Shown here: piece after piece, positions 1 to 8,004 of the stretch | Layout of the letters: the number at the start of each line of letters is the position of its first letter | Numbering within the stretch: the first letter of the stretch is position 1 | Assembly: GCF_022919715.1 (NCBI RefSeq) | Contig: NZ_CP095042.1 | Location: 558,001-622,000, forward strand | Source of the DNA: Agromyces sp. H17E-10 | Lineage (GTDB): Bacteria > Actinomycetota > Actinomycetes > Actinomycetales > Microbacteriaceae | Direction of reading: 5' to 3' | DNA length: 64,000 nt | Program-made: the position numbers and the translations under genes | The notes under the pieces: model-generated | What the model was told of the DNA's origin: nothing | The model's database searches: none | What the model saw: the letters and a program-made list of their open reading frames with translations, nothing else

Positions 1-2
1 GA

Positions 3-1073
3 TCACGCCCGCCCGGCGAACCACGTCGCCGCGGCGAAGCGGATCGGCGCTTCCCGCGCCGCAACCCGACCGAGTCGCCTCGGCAGCAGCGCCGACGGCG
101 TCGCGAACCGGCGTCGGGCTCGCGACCGCCGGTCGAGCTCATCGTCGGGCACCGAGGGGTCGAGGATGGCCGCGACGAGCGCATGATCCGCCCGGGAGAG
201 CACCTCCGACGCCGCCGGGGCCAGCAGTCCGACGGCTCGGCCGACCTCGCTGAGCGATTCGCGATCCGCCGGGGTCCAGGCACCGGCCCGGTAGTGCGCC
301 GTGCCGAAGATCGGAAGCCGCCACAGCTTGACGGCGATGGCGACGCGCTCGACCGCCGTCAGCCCTCGCACCCAGTCGTTCTCCAGCAGTGCCGTGACCG
401 CTCGGAGCTCGACGGCGACCGGGCGCTTCGTGAACGTGACCCGTTCGGCATCGTCGTGGATCAGGTACTCGGCCCCGGACCGCACCCGAGCGATCCGTGC
501 GCCCGAGAACCACAACCGGGTCGAGTACTCGAGGTCCTCGCCGGTCACGAGGCCCTCGGTGAACCGCAGCGAACCGAACCGCTCGCGTCCGATCAGGCCG
601 AGCGGAGCGGTCCGATAGGCGAGGCGATCGCGAACCGCGTCGAGCCCGGTGGTCCGCAACGGTCGCGTCGGCGGCGTCGGGACACGCCGGCCGCCCGCGT
701 AGCGAAGTGCCGGGATCACGACGTCGGCGCGGTCGCGCTCGGCCACGCGGAGCCACTCGTCGATCGCGCCGTCGGCGAGCTCATCGTCCGAACCCATGAT
801 GGCGAAGTACGGCGCCTGCGCCCGGTCCAGGCCGAGGTTGAAGGGTCCTGCCGGACTCGGAATGTCGTCGCGCAATCCGTCGAGGATCACGCGGGGATCG
901 TCGACGAGCTCGCCGAGCCGCTCCGCGATTCCCGAGACCGGCGTGTTGTGACAGACCACGACGGCCCGCGCGACGGCGATCGAGGTGAGCACCGACCGCA
1001 CCGCACGCTCGATCCGCCGCCGTGGATCATGCACGGCGATCACGACGTCGACCGCTGGGGTGGAGGGCAGCAC
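3..1073 (-). CDS. family 2 glycosyltransferase
   Basis: Cytoplasmic GT-A-fold glycosyltransferase of 356 residues, probably adding one sugar during surface-polysaccharide assembly; donor and acceptor are not predictable. The N-terminal nucleotide-binding strand VDVVIAVHD (8-16) and an acidic GSDDE (94-98) in the DXD position are visible. No membrane segment. It is a paralogue of the gene at 5700-6797: both share GSDD, a DRLAYRTAPL block and a GEDxxxSxRLWFSGAR block. The start is GTG. A TAGCGT hexamer ends 6 nt upstream, so the mRNA is probably leaderless. It is transcribed divergently from the epimerase at 1147. The gene is complete: its TGA occupies positions 3-5. Confidence 0.9.
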   Translation of the reverse strand: MLPSTPAVDVVIAVHDPRRRIERAVRSVLTSIAVARAVVVCHNTPVSGIAERLGELVDDPRVILDGLRDDIPSPAGPFNLGLDRAQAPYFAIMGSDDELADGAIDEWLRVAERDRADVVIPALRYAGGRRVPTPPTRPLRTTGLDAVRDRLAYRTAPLGLIGRERFGSLRFTEGLVTGEDLEYSTRLWFSGARIARVRSGAEYLIHDDAERVTFTKRPVAVELRAVTALLENDWVRGLTAVERVAIAVKLWRLPIFGTAHYRAGAWTPADRESLSEVGRAVGLLAPAASEVLSRADHALVAAILDPSVPDDELDRRSRARRRFATPSALLPRRLGRVAAREAPIRFAAATWFAGRA

Positions 1074-1079
1074 GCTCCG

Positions 1080-1085
1080 ACGCTA
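1080..1085 (-). promoter_or_regulatory. putative -10 box (TAGCGT) of leaderless glycosyltransferase gene
   Basis: TAGCGT on the minus strand, followed by 6 nt and the GTG at 1073. No convincing -35. This is the same arrangement seen at more than a dozen starts in this window. Confidence 0.45.
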
Positions 1086-1132
1086 TCAGCGCCGAGGCGC
1101 CGGGCGTCGCGGTGATCGGCAGCTTCCTGACC

Positions 1133-1138
1133 TAGAAT
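1133..1138 (+). promoter_or_regulatory. putative -10 box (TAGAAT) of leaderless epimerase gene
   Basis: TAGAAT, 8 nt, then GTG at 1147. There is no Shine-Dalgarno sequence before the GTG, so transcription probably starts at or next to the start codon. Confidence 0.5.
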
Positions 1139-1146
1139 CTCTGCAC

Positions 1147-2214
1147 GTGAAGGTCGTCAGTGTGGTGGGTGCTCGCCCGCAGTTCGTGAAGCTCGCCCCC
1201 ATCGCTGCCGCCGCTGCCGCCGCGAACATCGACCATGTCATCGTGCACACCGGCCAGCACTACGACCCGATGCTCTCGGACGTCTTCTTCGAGGACCTCG
1301 GCATCCCGACGCCCGACGTGCACCTCGGCGTCGGTTCGGGTGGCCACGGCGTGCAGACGGGCGCGATGCTCGGCGCACTCGATGCCGTGTTCGACGAGCA
1401 CTCCCCCGACTGGGTGCTCGCCTACGGCGACACGAACTCCACCCTGGCTGCTGCGGTGAGCGCGGTGAAACTGCATCGTCCCCTCGCCCACCTCGAGGCG
1501 GGCCTCCGATCGTTCAATCGGCGCATGCCGGAGGAGCACAACCGCGTGCTCACCGATCATGCCGCCGACCTCTGCCTGGCACCGACCGAGGTGGCGATGT
1601 CGCATCTCGCGAGCGAGGGGCTGAGCGACCGCTCGGTGCTCGTGGGCGACGTCATGACCGATGTCCTCCACCAGGTTCGCGATCGCGTCGCGGGCTCGCC
1701 GTCGAGACTCGTCGAAGAACTCGGTCTGACACCCGGCGCCTTCCACGTCGCGACCATCCACCGCGCCGAGAACACCGACGACCCTGCGATCCTGCGATCG
1801 ATCCTCGGAGCGCTCGCCTCGCTCGACCTGCCGGTCGTGCTGCTCGCCCATCCTCGACTCGTGGCGACGGCGGCCGAGCACGCGCTCGACCTGGGGCAGG
1901 GCTCGCTCATCGCCCACGCCCCGCTCGCCTATCCCGACCTGATCTCGGCCGTCCTCGCGTCTCGCAGCGTGGTCACCGACTCGGGTGGCCTCCAGAAGGA
2001 GGCGTTCCTCCTCCGCGTTCCCTGCGTCACCGTGCGAACCGAGACCGAATGGGTCGAGACCGTCGACCTCGGCTGGAACACGCTCGCGACCGATCCGCAG
2101 GCGATCACCGATGCCGTACGACGAGCGGCGCCACGACCGACCGATGCGACACCGTACGGCGACGGGCGCGCCGCCGAGCGCGTCGTCCGACTGCTCCTCG
2201 AGTCCCATGGCTGA
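1147..2214 (+). CDS. non-hydrolysing UDP-sugar 2-epimerase (WecB/WbpI family)
   Basis: Epimerase of 355 residues acting on C2 of a UDP-HexNAc in the cytoplasm. The opening GARPQFVK (8-15), TGQHYD (35-40), HLEAGLRSF and MPEEHNRVLTD motifs define the family. SDVFFED (44-50) and HGVQTGAML (67-75) resemble WbpI/WlbD, which epimerises UDP-2,3-diacetamido-glucuronic acid, more than plain WecB. That fits the WbpB/E/D-like genes at 10982-13676. GTG at 1147 is chosen because it directly begins the conserved beta strand and follows a TAGAAT box by 8 nt; an in-frame start at 985 would add 54 unconserved residues. It overlaps the next gene by 8 nt. Plain UDP-GlcNAc 2-epimerase is the alternative. Confidence 0.88.
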   Translation: MKVVSVVGARPQFVKLAPIAAAAAAANIDHVIVHTGQHYDPMLSDVFFEDLGIPTPDVHLGVGSGGHGVQTGAMLGALDAVFDEHSPDWVLAYGDTNSTLAAAVSAVKLHRPLAHLEAGLRSFNRRMPEEHNRVLTDHAADLCLAPTEVAMSHLASEGLSDRSVLVGDVMTDVLHQVRDRVAGSPSRLVEELGLTPGAFHVATIHRAENTDDPAILRSILGALASLDLPVVLLAHPRLVATAAEHALDLGQGSLIAHAPLAYPDLISAVLASRSVVTDSGGLQKEAFLLRVPCVTVRTETEWVETVDLGWNTLATDPQAITDAVRRAAPRPTDATPYGDGRAAERVVRLLLESHG

Positions 2215-3370
2215 CGGACCCGTCGGGCTCTCGCCGGTCGTCCGTCCCATCCGGCTCGACTCGCTGACCGGCCTGCGATGGTGGGCCGCTTTCGCGGTCT
2301 TCGCCCACCACATGAGCAACCTGGCGCCACTGCCGATCCACGGCGCGCTGAGCTACGGCGCCTACGGTGTGACGTTCTTCTTCGTCCTCTCGGGTTTCGT
2401 GCTGACCTGGTCGGCCCGGGCATCGGTCGACGCGCCGACCTTCTGGTGGCGTCGGTTCGCGCGCATCTATCCCTCCGCCCTCGTCGCCCTGTTCCTCGCG
2501 ATACCGGTGTTCTACAGCTTCGCGCCATCGCCCGAGGACTGGTGGGTCAAACCCTTCGACCTCGGCATCCTGCTGCTCTCCGTCGTGCTCATCCAGGGCT
2601 GGTGGCGCGACCCGACGATCCTGTTCTCCGGCAACCCCGCGGCGTGGACGTTGACGTGCGAGGCGTTCTTCTACGCGCTGCACCCGGCGATCAACCGCAT
2701 CTTCAACCTCGTGCGCGCGCGCGGCGCGCTGCTCATCACCGCTGCAGTCTTCGCGGCGGCCCTCGCCTTCCGCATCTCGGTCATCCTCGAGCCGGGTTCC
2801 TGGTGGGCCGGCCTGCCGTGGCCCGTGATCCGACTCTCGGAGTTCGTGATCGGGATGGGTCTCGCCCGCGCGATCCTGATGGGATGGCGAGTCCGCATCG
2901 CGCCCATCTGGTGTTATCTCGCGAGTGCCGCGTTCCTCGGATTCGTCGTCATCGCCCCGCGCGTCGCTCCCGACAACGGATTCGTGCGCTTCGTCGTGCT
3001 GAGCGCGAACGAATGGATCATCGCGCTCTGCGCGCTGACGATCGCGGCCGTGGCGTGGCGCGACCTGCGCGGCCGATTCTCGCTGCTGCGCAAGCGCGTC
3101 CTGGTACTCCTCGGCGAGTGGTCGTACGCGTTCTACCTCGTGCACGCGACGGTCATCTACGGCGTTCTCGCCGTCGTCGGCGCTCGCGCGCCGAGCTGGG
3201 CGAACCTCGCCTGGTACGCTGCTCTGCTCGTGGTATCGCTCGGGGTCGCCGCAGCCCTGCACTACCTCGTCGAACGCCCCTGCGAACGCCTCCTGCGGCG
3301 GACCTGGGACGAACGACGCGCACGACGGGCGGCGGTCGACAGCGAGCTCAGCCCGGCCGCGACTCGGTGA
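2207..3370 (+). CDS. acyltransferase 3 family membrane protein
   Basis: Integral membrane O-acyltransferase (OafA/acyltransferase-3 family), 387 residues with about ten hydrophobic segments. It probably acetylates a sugar of the envelope polysaccharide. Family marks are RLDSLTGLRWWAA near residue 15, followed by a His pair in the first helix (FAHH), and GVTFFFVLSGFVLTW in the next. The ATG at 2207 overlaps the epimerase stop by 8 nt, so the two are translationally coupled. The 3' end overlaps the convergent glycosyltransferase by 23 nt (3348-3370). It lacks the C-terminal SGNH domain found in longer relatives. Confidence 0.9.
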   Translation: MADGPVGLSPVVRPIRLDSLTGLRWWAAFAVFAHHMSNLAPLPIHGALSYGAYGVTFFFVLSGFVLTWSARASVDAPTFWWRRFARIYPSALVALFLAIPVFYSFAPSPEDWWVKPFDLGILLLSVVLIQGWWRDPTILFSGNPAAWTLTCEAFFYALHPAINRIFNLVRARGALLITAAVFAAALAFRISVILEPGSWWAGLPWPVIRLSEFVIGMGLARAILMGWRVRIAPIWCYLASAAFLGFVVIAPRVAPDNGFVRFVVLSANEWIIALCALTIAAVAWRDLRGRFSLLRKRVLVLLGEWSYAFYLVHATVIYGVLAVVGARAPSWANLAWYAALLVVSLGVAAALHYLVERPCERLLRRTWDERRARRAAVDSELSPAATR

Positions 3371-4514
3371 GCGCGGTGAGCGCCCGGTCCCAGATCGCCA
3401 CCTGAGCCTCGGCCGACAGCGAGACAGCCGATGCATCCGCTCGCCGCTTGAAACCGGTGACGGAATCGACGTCCAGCTCGTCGATGGCCCGCCCGAGAGC
3501 CGCTGCGCTGAAGTCGTCGGTGATCGACCCCAGCCCGTACTCGCGGACGTACGCCGCCATCTCGGCCGAGGGCCCCACCAGCACCGCGAGGCGGGCCTGC
3601 ACGAAATCGAAGAGCTTGTTCGGCAGCGCCCACTCGTAGTTGAAGTTGACGGGCGGGAGCACGAAGACCCCGACGTCGTAGCCGTTCAGGGCTCGTACGA
3701 GCTCTGCATAGGGCAGGGGATCGTGCACCCGCACGCCCGGGACCCCGGCCGCCCTCGAGCGCAGCTCGGCGAGGTAGGCCGGGTCGTTGGGGGTCAGGTA
3801 GAGATCGAGCGTCACCGCTCGCGAAGCGACCTCGACTCCGTCGATCAGGGTCATCAGGTGCCGGTTGCGCAGGCAGGCACCCGAATGGACCAGCCGGATG
3901 GGGTCCTCCACGGGTGTCGGCGAGAGCGACAGGTACGGTGAGGCGTTCGTCACGACCTGCGCGTCGAACCCGAATACGCGTCGGTACTCGCGAGCGAGCC
4001 CTCCGCTCACCGTCGTCCATGACTGGGCGTGGGCGACGAACGTACGGCACATCCAGGCGATGAACGGAGCGACGAACCACCGCCAGCGAGGAAGCTCCTC
4101 CTTCTGACGCGGTGCATACTCGTGCAGATCCGCGTGCACCCCGTGTGTCGGGTGCAGCGAGAGGGCGAGCCCCACGGCGTCGACGTCGTTCGCGAGGACG
4201 ACGTCGAACCGCATGTCCGACAGCGCACCGGCCGTCCATTCGATCGCCGGGCTCGTCCAGTACGCGTGACGATACCGCCGCAGGAGGAGGGCCGCTCGGT
4301 CGTACCGCCAGATGACCCGGTCTCCCGGCACCTCGATGTGCGTCACGTCCGGCGACGGCGACGGCCCGTACCCGCACGTCGTGACCTCGTACGACGTCGA
4401 GAAGTGCTCGACCTGCTTCAGCACCCGAGCATCTGCGGAGATGTCCGAGAACGAGAGGATCAACAGCGTCGGTCGGCGCCCTGCTGAACGCGCTTCGTCG
4501 CCGCGGCCGCTCAT
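3348..4514 (-). CDS. glycosyltransferase, GT4-like (second copy of a tandem pair)
   Basis: Predicted cytoplasmic GT-B glycosyltransferase, 388 residues. It is closely related to the gene immediately upstream: LILSFSxIxxDARVLKQV near the N-terminus, VVLANDVxxV, RLVHSGxCLRNRxLxxLID, LTLDLYLTPNDPA and ALPNKLFDFxQARL are shared in order. The last block is the usual nucleotide-sugar site of GT4 proteins. The ATG at 4514 overlaps the upstream stop as ATGA; upstream in-frame codons read through the neighbour and are unconserved. It is the last gene of the nine-gene operon. Sugar specificity is unknown. Confidence 0.85.
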   Translation of the reverse strand: MSGRGDEARSAGRRPTLLILSFSDISADARVLKQVEHFSTSYEVTTCGYGPSPSPDVTHIEVPGDRVIWRYDRAALLLRRYRHAYWTSPAIEWTAGALSDMRFDVVLANDVDAVGLALSLHPTHGVHADLHEYAPRQKEELPRWRWFVAPFIAWMCRTFVAHAQSWTTVSGGLAREYRRVFGFDAQVVTNASPYLSLSPTPVEDPIRLVHSGACLRNRHLMTLIDGVEVASRAVTLDLYLTPNDPAYLAELRSRAAGVPGVRVHDPLPYAELVRALNGYDVGVFVLPPVNFNYEWALPNKLFDFVQARLAVLVGPSAEMAAYVREYGLGSITDDFSAAALGRAIDELDVDSVTGFKRRADASAVSLSAEAQVAIWDRALTALTESRPG

Positions 4515-5656
4515 GCCGACGCTCCCGTCAGTCGACGGATCGCGGTCGCCCAGGGCGCGCTCTGCCGCTCGGCGGACAGCGGTTCGGCCGCCGCATCCGA
4601 CTTGCCCTTCCAAGCCGCGACGTCGGCAGCGGTCACGGTGTCGAAGGTCGCCGCGAGCGCGTCGGCGTCGAAGTCCGACGTCACGCGTCCGAGCCCGTAC
4701 CGGTCGACGTACGCGGCCATCTCGACCGACGGCCCCACGATGATCCCGAGGCGGGCCTGGATGAAGTCGAAGAGCTTGTTCGGCAGCGCCCATTCGGCGT
4801 TGAAGTTGACGGGAGGTCCCGCGAAGACTCCGACGTCGTAGGCGTTCAACGTCGCGACCAGGTCGGCGTAGGGAACGGGGTCGCGCACCTCGACGCCCTC
4901 GACGTCGGCGGCGCGGGCACGGAGCTCCGCGAGATGAGCCGGATCATTCGGGGTCAGGTAGAGGTCGAGCGTGAGGGCGGCGGACGACCGGTCGACTGCG
5001 TCGATGAGCGCGATGAGGTTGCGATTGCGCAGACAGACGCCCGAATGCACGAGGCGAACCGGCGACGCGACGGGTTGGGGCGAGAGTGCCGCGTACGGCG
5101 CCGCGTTCGTGACGACCTCGGGGCGGAACCCGAACTCCCGCTCGTACTCTCGCGCGAGCCCGTCGCTCACGGTCGTCCACGACGATGCCCTCGCGACGTA
5201 GCGCCGGCACACCCATTCCCAGAAGGGGCGGATCCGCCTGTTCCAGGCAGGATTCTCCTCGTGCAGGCGGGAGACGTACTCGTGGAGGTCCGCATGGACG
5301 CCGTCGGCCGGGCGCAGTTCCAATGCGACCGGAACCGATTCGACGTCATTCGCGAGGACGACGTCGAAGGTTCGGCCGGCGAGGGCCCGTCTGGTCCACT
5401 CGACCGCGGGAATCCGTCGGTAGGCTGCGCGATACTGCCGCAGGGTGATGCGCCTTCCGTCGAGTTCACGGGCGGCGAGGCCGTCGGGGATGCGGATGTG
5501 CTCGAGGCCCTCGCGGTCGAACTCGCCGATGCCGCACGTCGTCACGTCGTATTCACGGCGCAACAGGTCCACCTGTTTGAGCACCCGCGCATCACCGGCG
5601 ATCGGTGAGAACGACAGGATCAGCACGTGCTTGCGTGGCGGCCGATGGTCGTTCAT
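4511..5656 (-). CDS. glycosyltransferase, GT4-like (first copy of a tandem pair)
   Basis: GT-B-type glycosyltransferase, 381 residues, paralogous along its whole length to the following gene. It has HVLILSFSPIAGDARVLK at the N-terminus and ALPNKLFDFIQARLG in the C-terminal half. ATG 5656 is chosen because conserved sequence starts about ten residues later; the open frame continues upstream to 5974 but with no similarity to the paralogue. It lies 43 nt downstream of the GT2 gene and is coupled (ATGA) to its twin. The duplication suggests two related linkages or diverged acceptor preference. Confidence 0.85.
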   Translation of the reverse strand: MNDHRPPRKHVLILSFSPIAGDARVLKQVDLLRREYDVTTCGIGEFDREGLEHIRIPDGLAARELDGRRITLRQYRAAYRRIPAVEWTRRALAGRTFDVVLANDVESVPVALELRPADGVHADLHEYVSRLHEENPAWNRRIRPFWEWVCRRYVARASSWTTVSDGLAREYEREFGFRPEVVTNAAPYAALSPQPVASPVRLVHSGVCLRNRNLIALIDAVDRSSAALTLDLYLTPNDPAHLAELRARAADVEGVEVRDPVPYADLVATLNAYDVGVFAGPPVNFNAEWALPNKLFDFIQARLGIIVGPSVEMAAYVDRYGLGRVTSDFDADALAATFDTVTAADVAAWKGKSDAAAEPLSAERQSAPWATAIRRLTGASA

Positions 5657-5699
5657 GCGGTGGATCCGTTCTTCATGGTTTCTGATGGCGGGAGGGCGC

Positions 5700-6797
5700 T
5701 CACGGCCACGTCCGGTACCGGAGGAATCGTCGGACCGCTCCCTCGCGATCGAGAGTGGCGAAGATGTTGCGCGGGACGAGGCGGGCGAAGCGCCCTGCGG
5801 CAGGTCGGACGCGTGCGATGTCGAGCACAGCGGCTGCAGACGCAGAACCCGATGCGAGCACATCGACGAGGTCGCGGTCGACGCGGGCGAACGGACGCAC
5901 CGCGCCCGGAGCCAGGGCAACCGCAGCACGAGCGACCTCGCTGTATGCCTCGACATCCGAGGGCGACAGCTCATCGGATTCCGCTCGTCGGAGGATCGGG
6001 CCGAGTATGTGGATCCGAATGAGCTTGATGACGAGGCTGCGGGCTTTCGGGACGGTCAAGCCGCGGATCCACTCGCTCGCCAGGAGCATCCGCACGGCTT
6101 CGAGTTCGGTCGCCGCCGGCATGGGCGCCGCAGTCACGCGAGTCGCCGCGTCGGCACCGATGACATACGCGGGGTCAGCCGGGTGGAAGTCGACGCGAGC
6201 ACCGGAGAACCACAGTCGCGACGAGAAGTCGATGTCCTCGCCGGAGGCGAGGCCCGGGGTCAGCGACAGCTCGAGCTCATCGATGAGGCGGCGTCGCAGG
6301 AGGGCGAGCGGTGCGGTGCGGTACGCCAGGCGATCTCGCACCGGATCGAGTCGCCGGACTCGCCCACGCCGCGCCAGCGGTGTGCGCACCGCCTCCCCCG
6401 ACTGATGCCGCAACGGCAGCACGAGCGCATCGGGTGCGTCAGCGCCGAGACGGGCGGAGGCAGCCGCAACCGCCCCATGCTCGAGGAAGTCGTCGGACCC
6501 CATGATCGCGACGTAATCGGCCGTCGCGACGCTGAGCCCATGATCGAACGGGCCGGCCGGTGATCGTATGCCGTCGGAGTATTCGCGCCAGTCCACGGCT
6601 TCGTCGGCGAACGCCGTCCGGTCGAAGGCATCGGCGGAAACGCCGTGGCACACCACGATGACCCGAACCCCGTCCACACCGTCGTGCAGCACGGAGGCGA
6701 TCGCCCGGGTCACCGGACGACTCGCGTCGTGAACCGCGATGACGACGTCGATCGTGGGCGTCTCTCGCATCTCCGGTGTCGTCTCAGCCATCGTCAT
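5700..6797 (-). CDS. family 2 glycosyltransferase
   Basis: GT-A glycosyltransferase of 365 residues, paralogue of the gene at 3-1073: IDVVIAVHD near residue 16, GSDDF, DRLAYRTAPLALL, GEDIDFSSRLWFSGAR. No transmembrane segment. Two possible ATG starts lie two codons apart (6797 and 6791), and both overlap the preceding gene (14 or 8 nt). It sits in the middle of the operon, consistent with cytoplasmic assembly of a lipid-linked repeat unit. Sugar transferred unknown. Confidence 0.87.
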   Translation of the reverse strand: MTMAETTPEMRETPTIDVVIAVHDASRPVTRAIASVLHDGVDGVRVIVVCHGVSADAFDRTAFADEAVDWREYSDGIRSPAGPFDHGLSVATADYVAIMGSDDFLEHGAVAAASARLGADAPDALVLPLRHQSGEAVRTPLARRGRVRRLDPVRDRLAYRTAPLALLRRRLIDELELSLTPGLASGEDIDFSSRLWFSGARVDFHPADPAYVIGADAATRVTAAPMPAATELEAVRMLLASEWIRGLTVPKARSLVIKLIRIHILGPILRRAESDELSPSDVEAYSEVARAAVALAPGAVRPFARVDRDLVDVLASGSASAAAVLDIARVRPAAGRFARLVPRNIFATLDREGAVRRFLRYRTWP

Positions 6798-7977
6798 CCC
6801 GAACCGTGCCGAGGAAGCGGCTCATCGCATCGGCCGAGAACCGTCCATCGTGGACTTCGCGCACGAATGCCGGCCCACGTGCGGCGACAGCCCTGGCCCC
6901 ATCGGGATCAGCGACGAGTCGCCGGAGCACCCGCTCGACGTCGGCTCCTGCCGATTCGACGACCGGCAGCTCGAGGCCGGTTCGAGCGGAGACCGCCGAG
7001 CGCACCGGGTCGGCGACGTGTCCGACGACGACCCGGCCGGCCGCGAGCGCCTCGCACGCGGCGACGCCGTAGTCGCCGAGCCTGAACTGGTCGAGCACGA
7101 TGTCGGCGCTGCGGTAGAGCTCCGGCATCTCCGCGGCCGGGACGCCGGTGACCCGTCGATACTCGATCAACCCTTCGCCATGCAGACGCGAGAGCGCGGG
7201 GTCGATGAGGTCCGAACCCTTGATACGACCGTTGCTCGGCGCATGCGCCACGACGGGACGCGCCCGAAGCATGGGGGGCTCGCCGCCGCTCCAGGCTTCG
7301 ACGTCGATGACGACGGGCAGCCAGTCGGCCGACGGCATGTCGCTGAGGAGTCCGAGGGTCGAGACGAAGACCGGCAGTCCCAGGCGCTCGAGCAGTGCGA
7401 GATTGTCGGCAGCCTGGCGTTCGAACACGGCGGTCTGATCCCAGTCGGGCTGGAACGGTGAATCCGGATGCGTGGCCGCATGACGACTCGGCAACCGGAG
7501 GTCGCTGCCATGCGAGAGCATCGCCACCCGGACATCCGAAGCGAGGAGCTCCCGCACCTGCTGCTCGACGGTCTGGTCGTAGACGCGTCCGAAGAGATGG
7601 CGTTCGGCCTCGACGATCACATGGCTGAAGCCGCCGGTGACCGCCTCGCGCTGGGCCCTCTGCCAACTCTTCGAGAAGACGTACGCAGAGGCGGGAACCT
7701 CCACGTCGACGGGATAGCCGAACTCCGTGCCGATGCGATAGGCCATGCTGACCGCACCCACGCCGGGCAGCCGCTCGGCGGCGCGCGCCCACTGCCACCC
7801 CTGGCCGGCGAAGTTCACCGGCCCGACGAACAGGCGGATCGGGGTTTCGGGAGGTACGGCGACCGCCAGCGACGCCGGGTCGTAGCGCAGCCGGCCCGGA
7901 AGGATTCGGGCGAGCAGCGGTTCGGGCACCAGTCTGGTCAGTCGGCCGGCGACCGCAGTGAGGCCACGTGGAAGCAT
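6784..7977 (-). CDS. GT4-like glycosyltransferase
   Basis: Protein of 397 residues. The N-terminal half contains a Rossmann-like start (IRLFVGPVNFAGQGWQWAR), and HAPSNGRIKGSDLI marks the donor-side domain. The C-terminal EALAAGRVVVGHV block is the usual acidic nucleotide-sugar motif region of GT-B enzymes. A similar HAPSNPTVKGTAL segment occurs in the gene at 23074-24240, so the two belong to one subfamily. It starts 27 nt after the ABC transporter stop and overlaps the next gene. The substrate cannot be named from sequence. Confidence 0.8.
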   Translation of the reverse strand: MLPRGLTAVAGRLTRLVPEPLLARILPGRLRYDPASLAVAVPPETPIRLFVGPVNFAGQGWQWARAAERLPGVGAVSMAYRIGTEFGYPVDVEVPASAYVFSKSWQRAQREAVTGGFSHVIVEAERHLFGRVYDQTVEQQVRELLASDVRVAMLSHGSDLRLPSRHAATHPDSPFQPDWDQTAVFERQAADNLALLERLGLPVFVSTLGLLSDMPSADWLPVVIDVEAWSGGEPPMLRARPVVAHAPSNGRIKGSDLIDPALSRLHGEGLIEYRRVTGVPAAEMPELYRSADIVLDQFRLGDYGVAACEALAAGRVVVGHVADPVRSAVSARTGLELPVVESAGADVERVLRRLVADPDGARAVAARGPAFVREVHDGRFSADAMSRFLGTVRDDDG

Positions 7978-8004
7978 GCGACTACCCGGCCCGTTCCAGC
8001 CACG

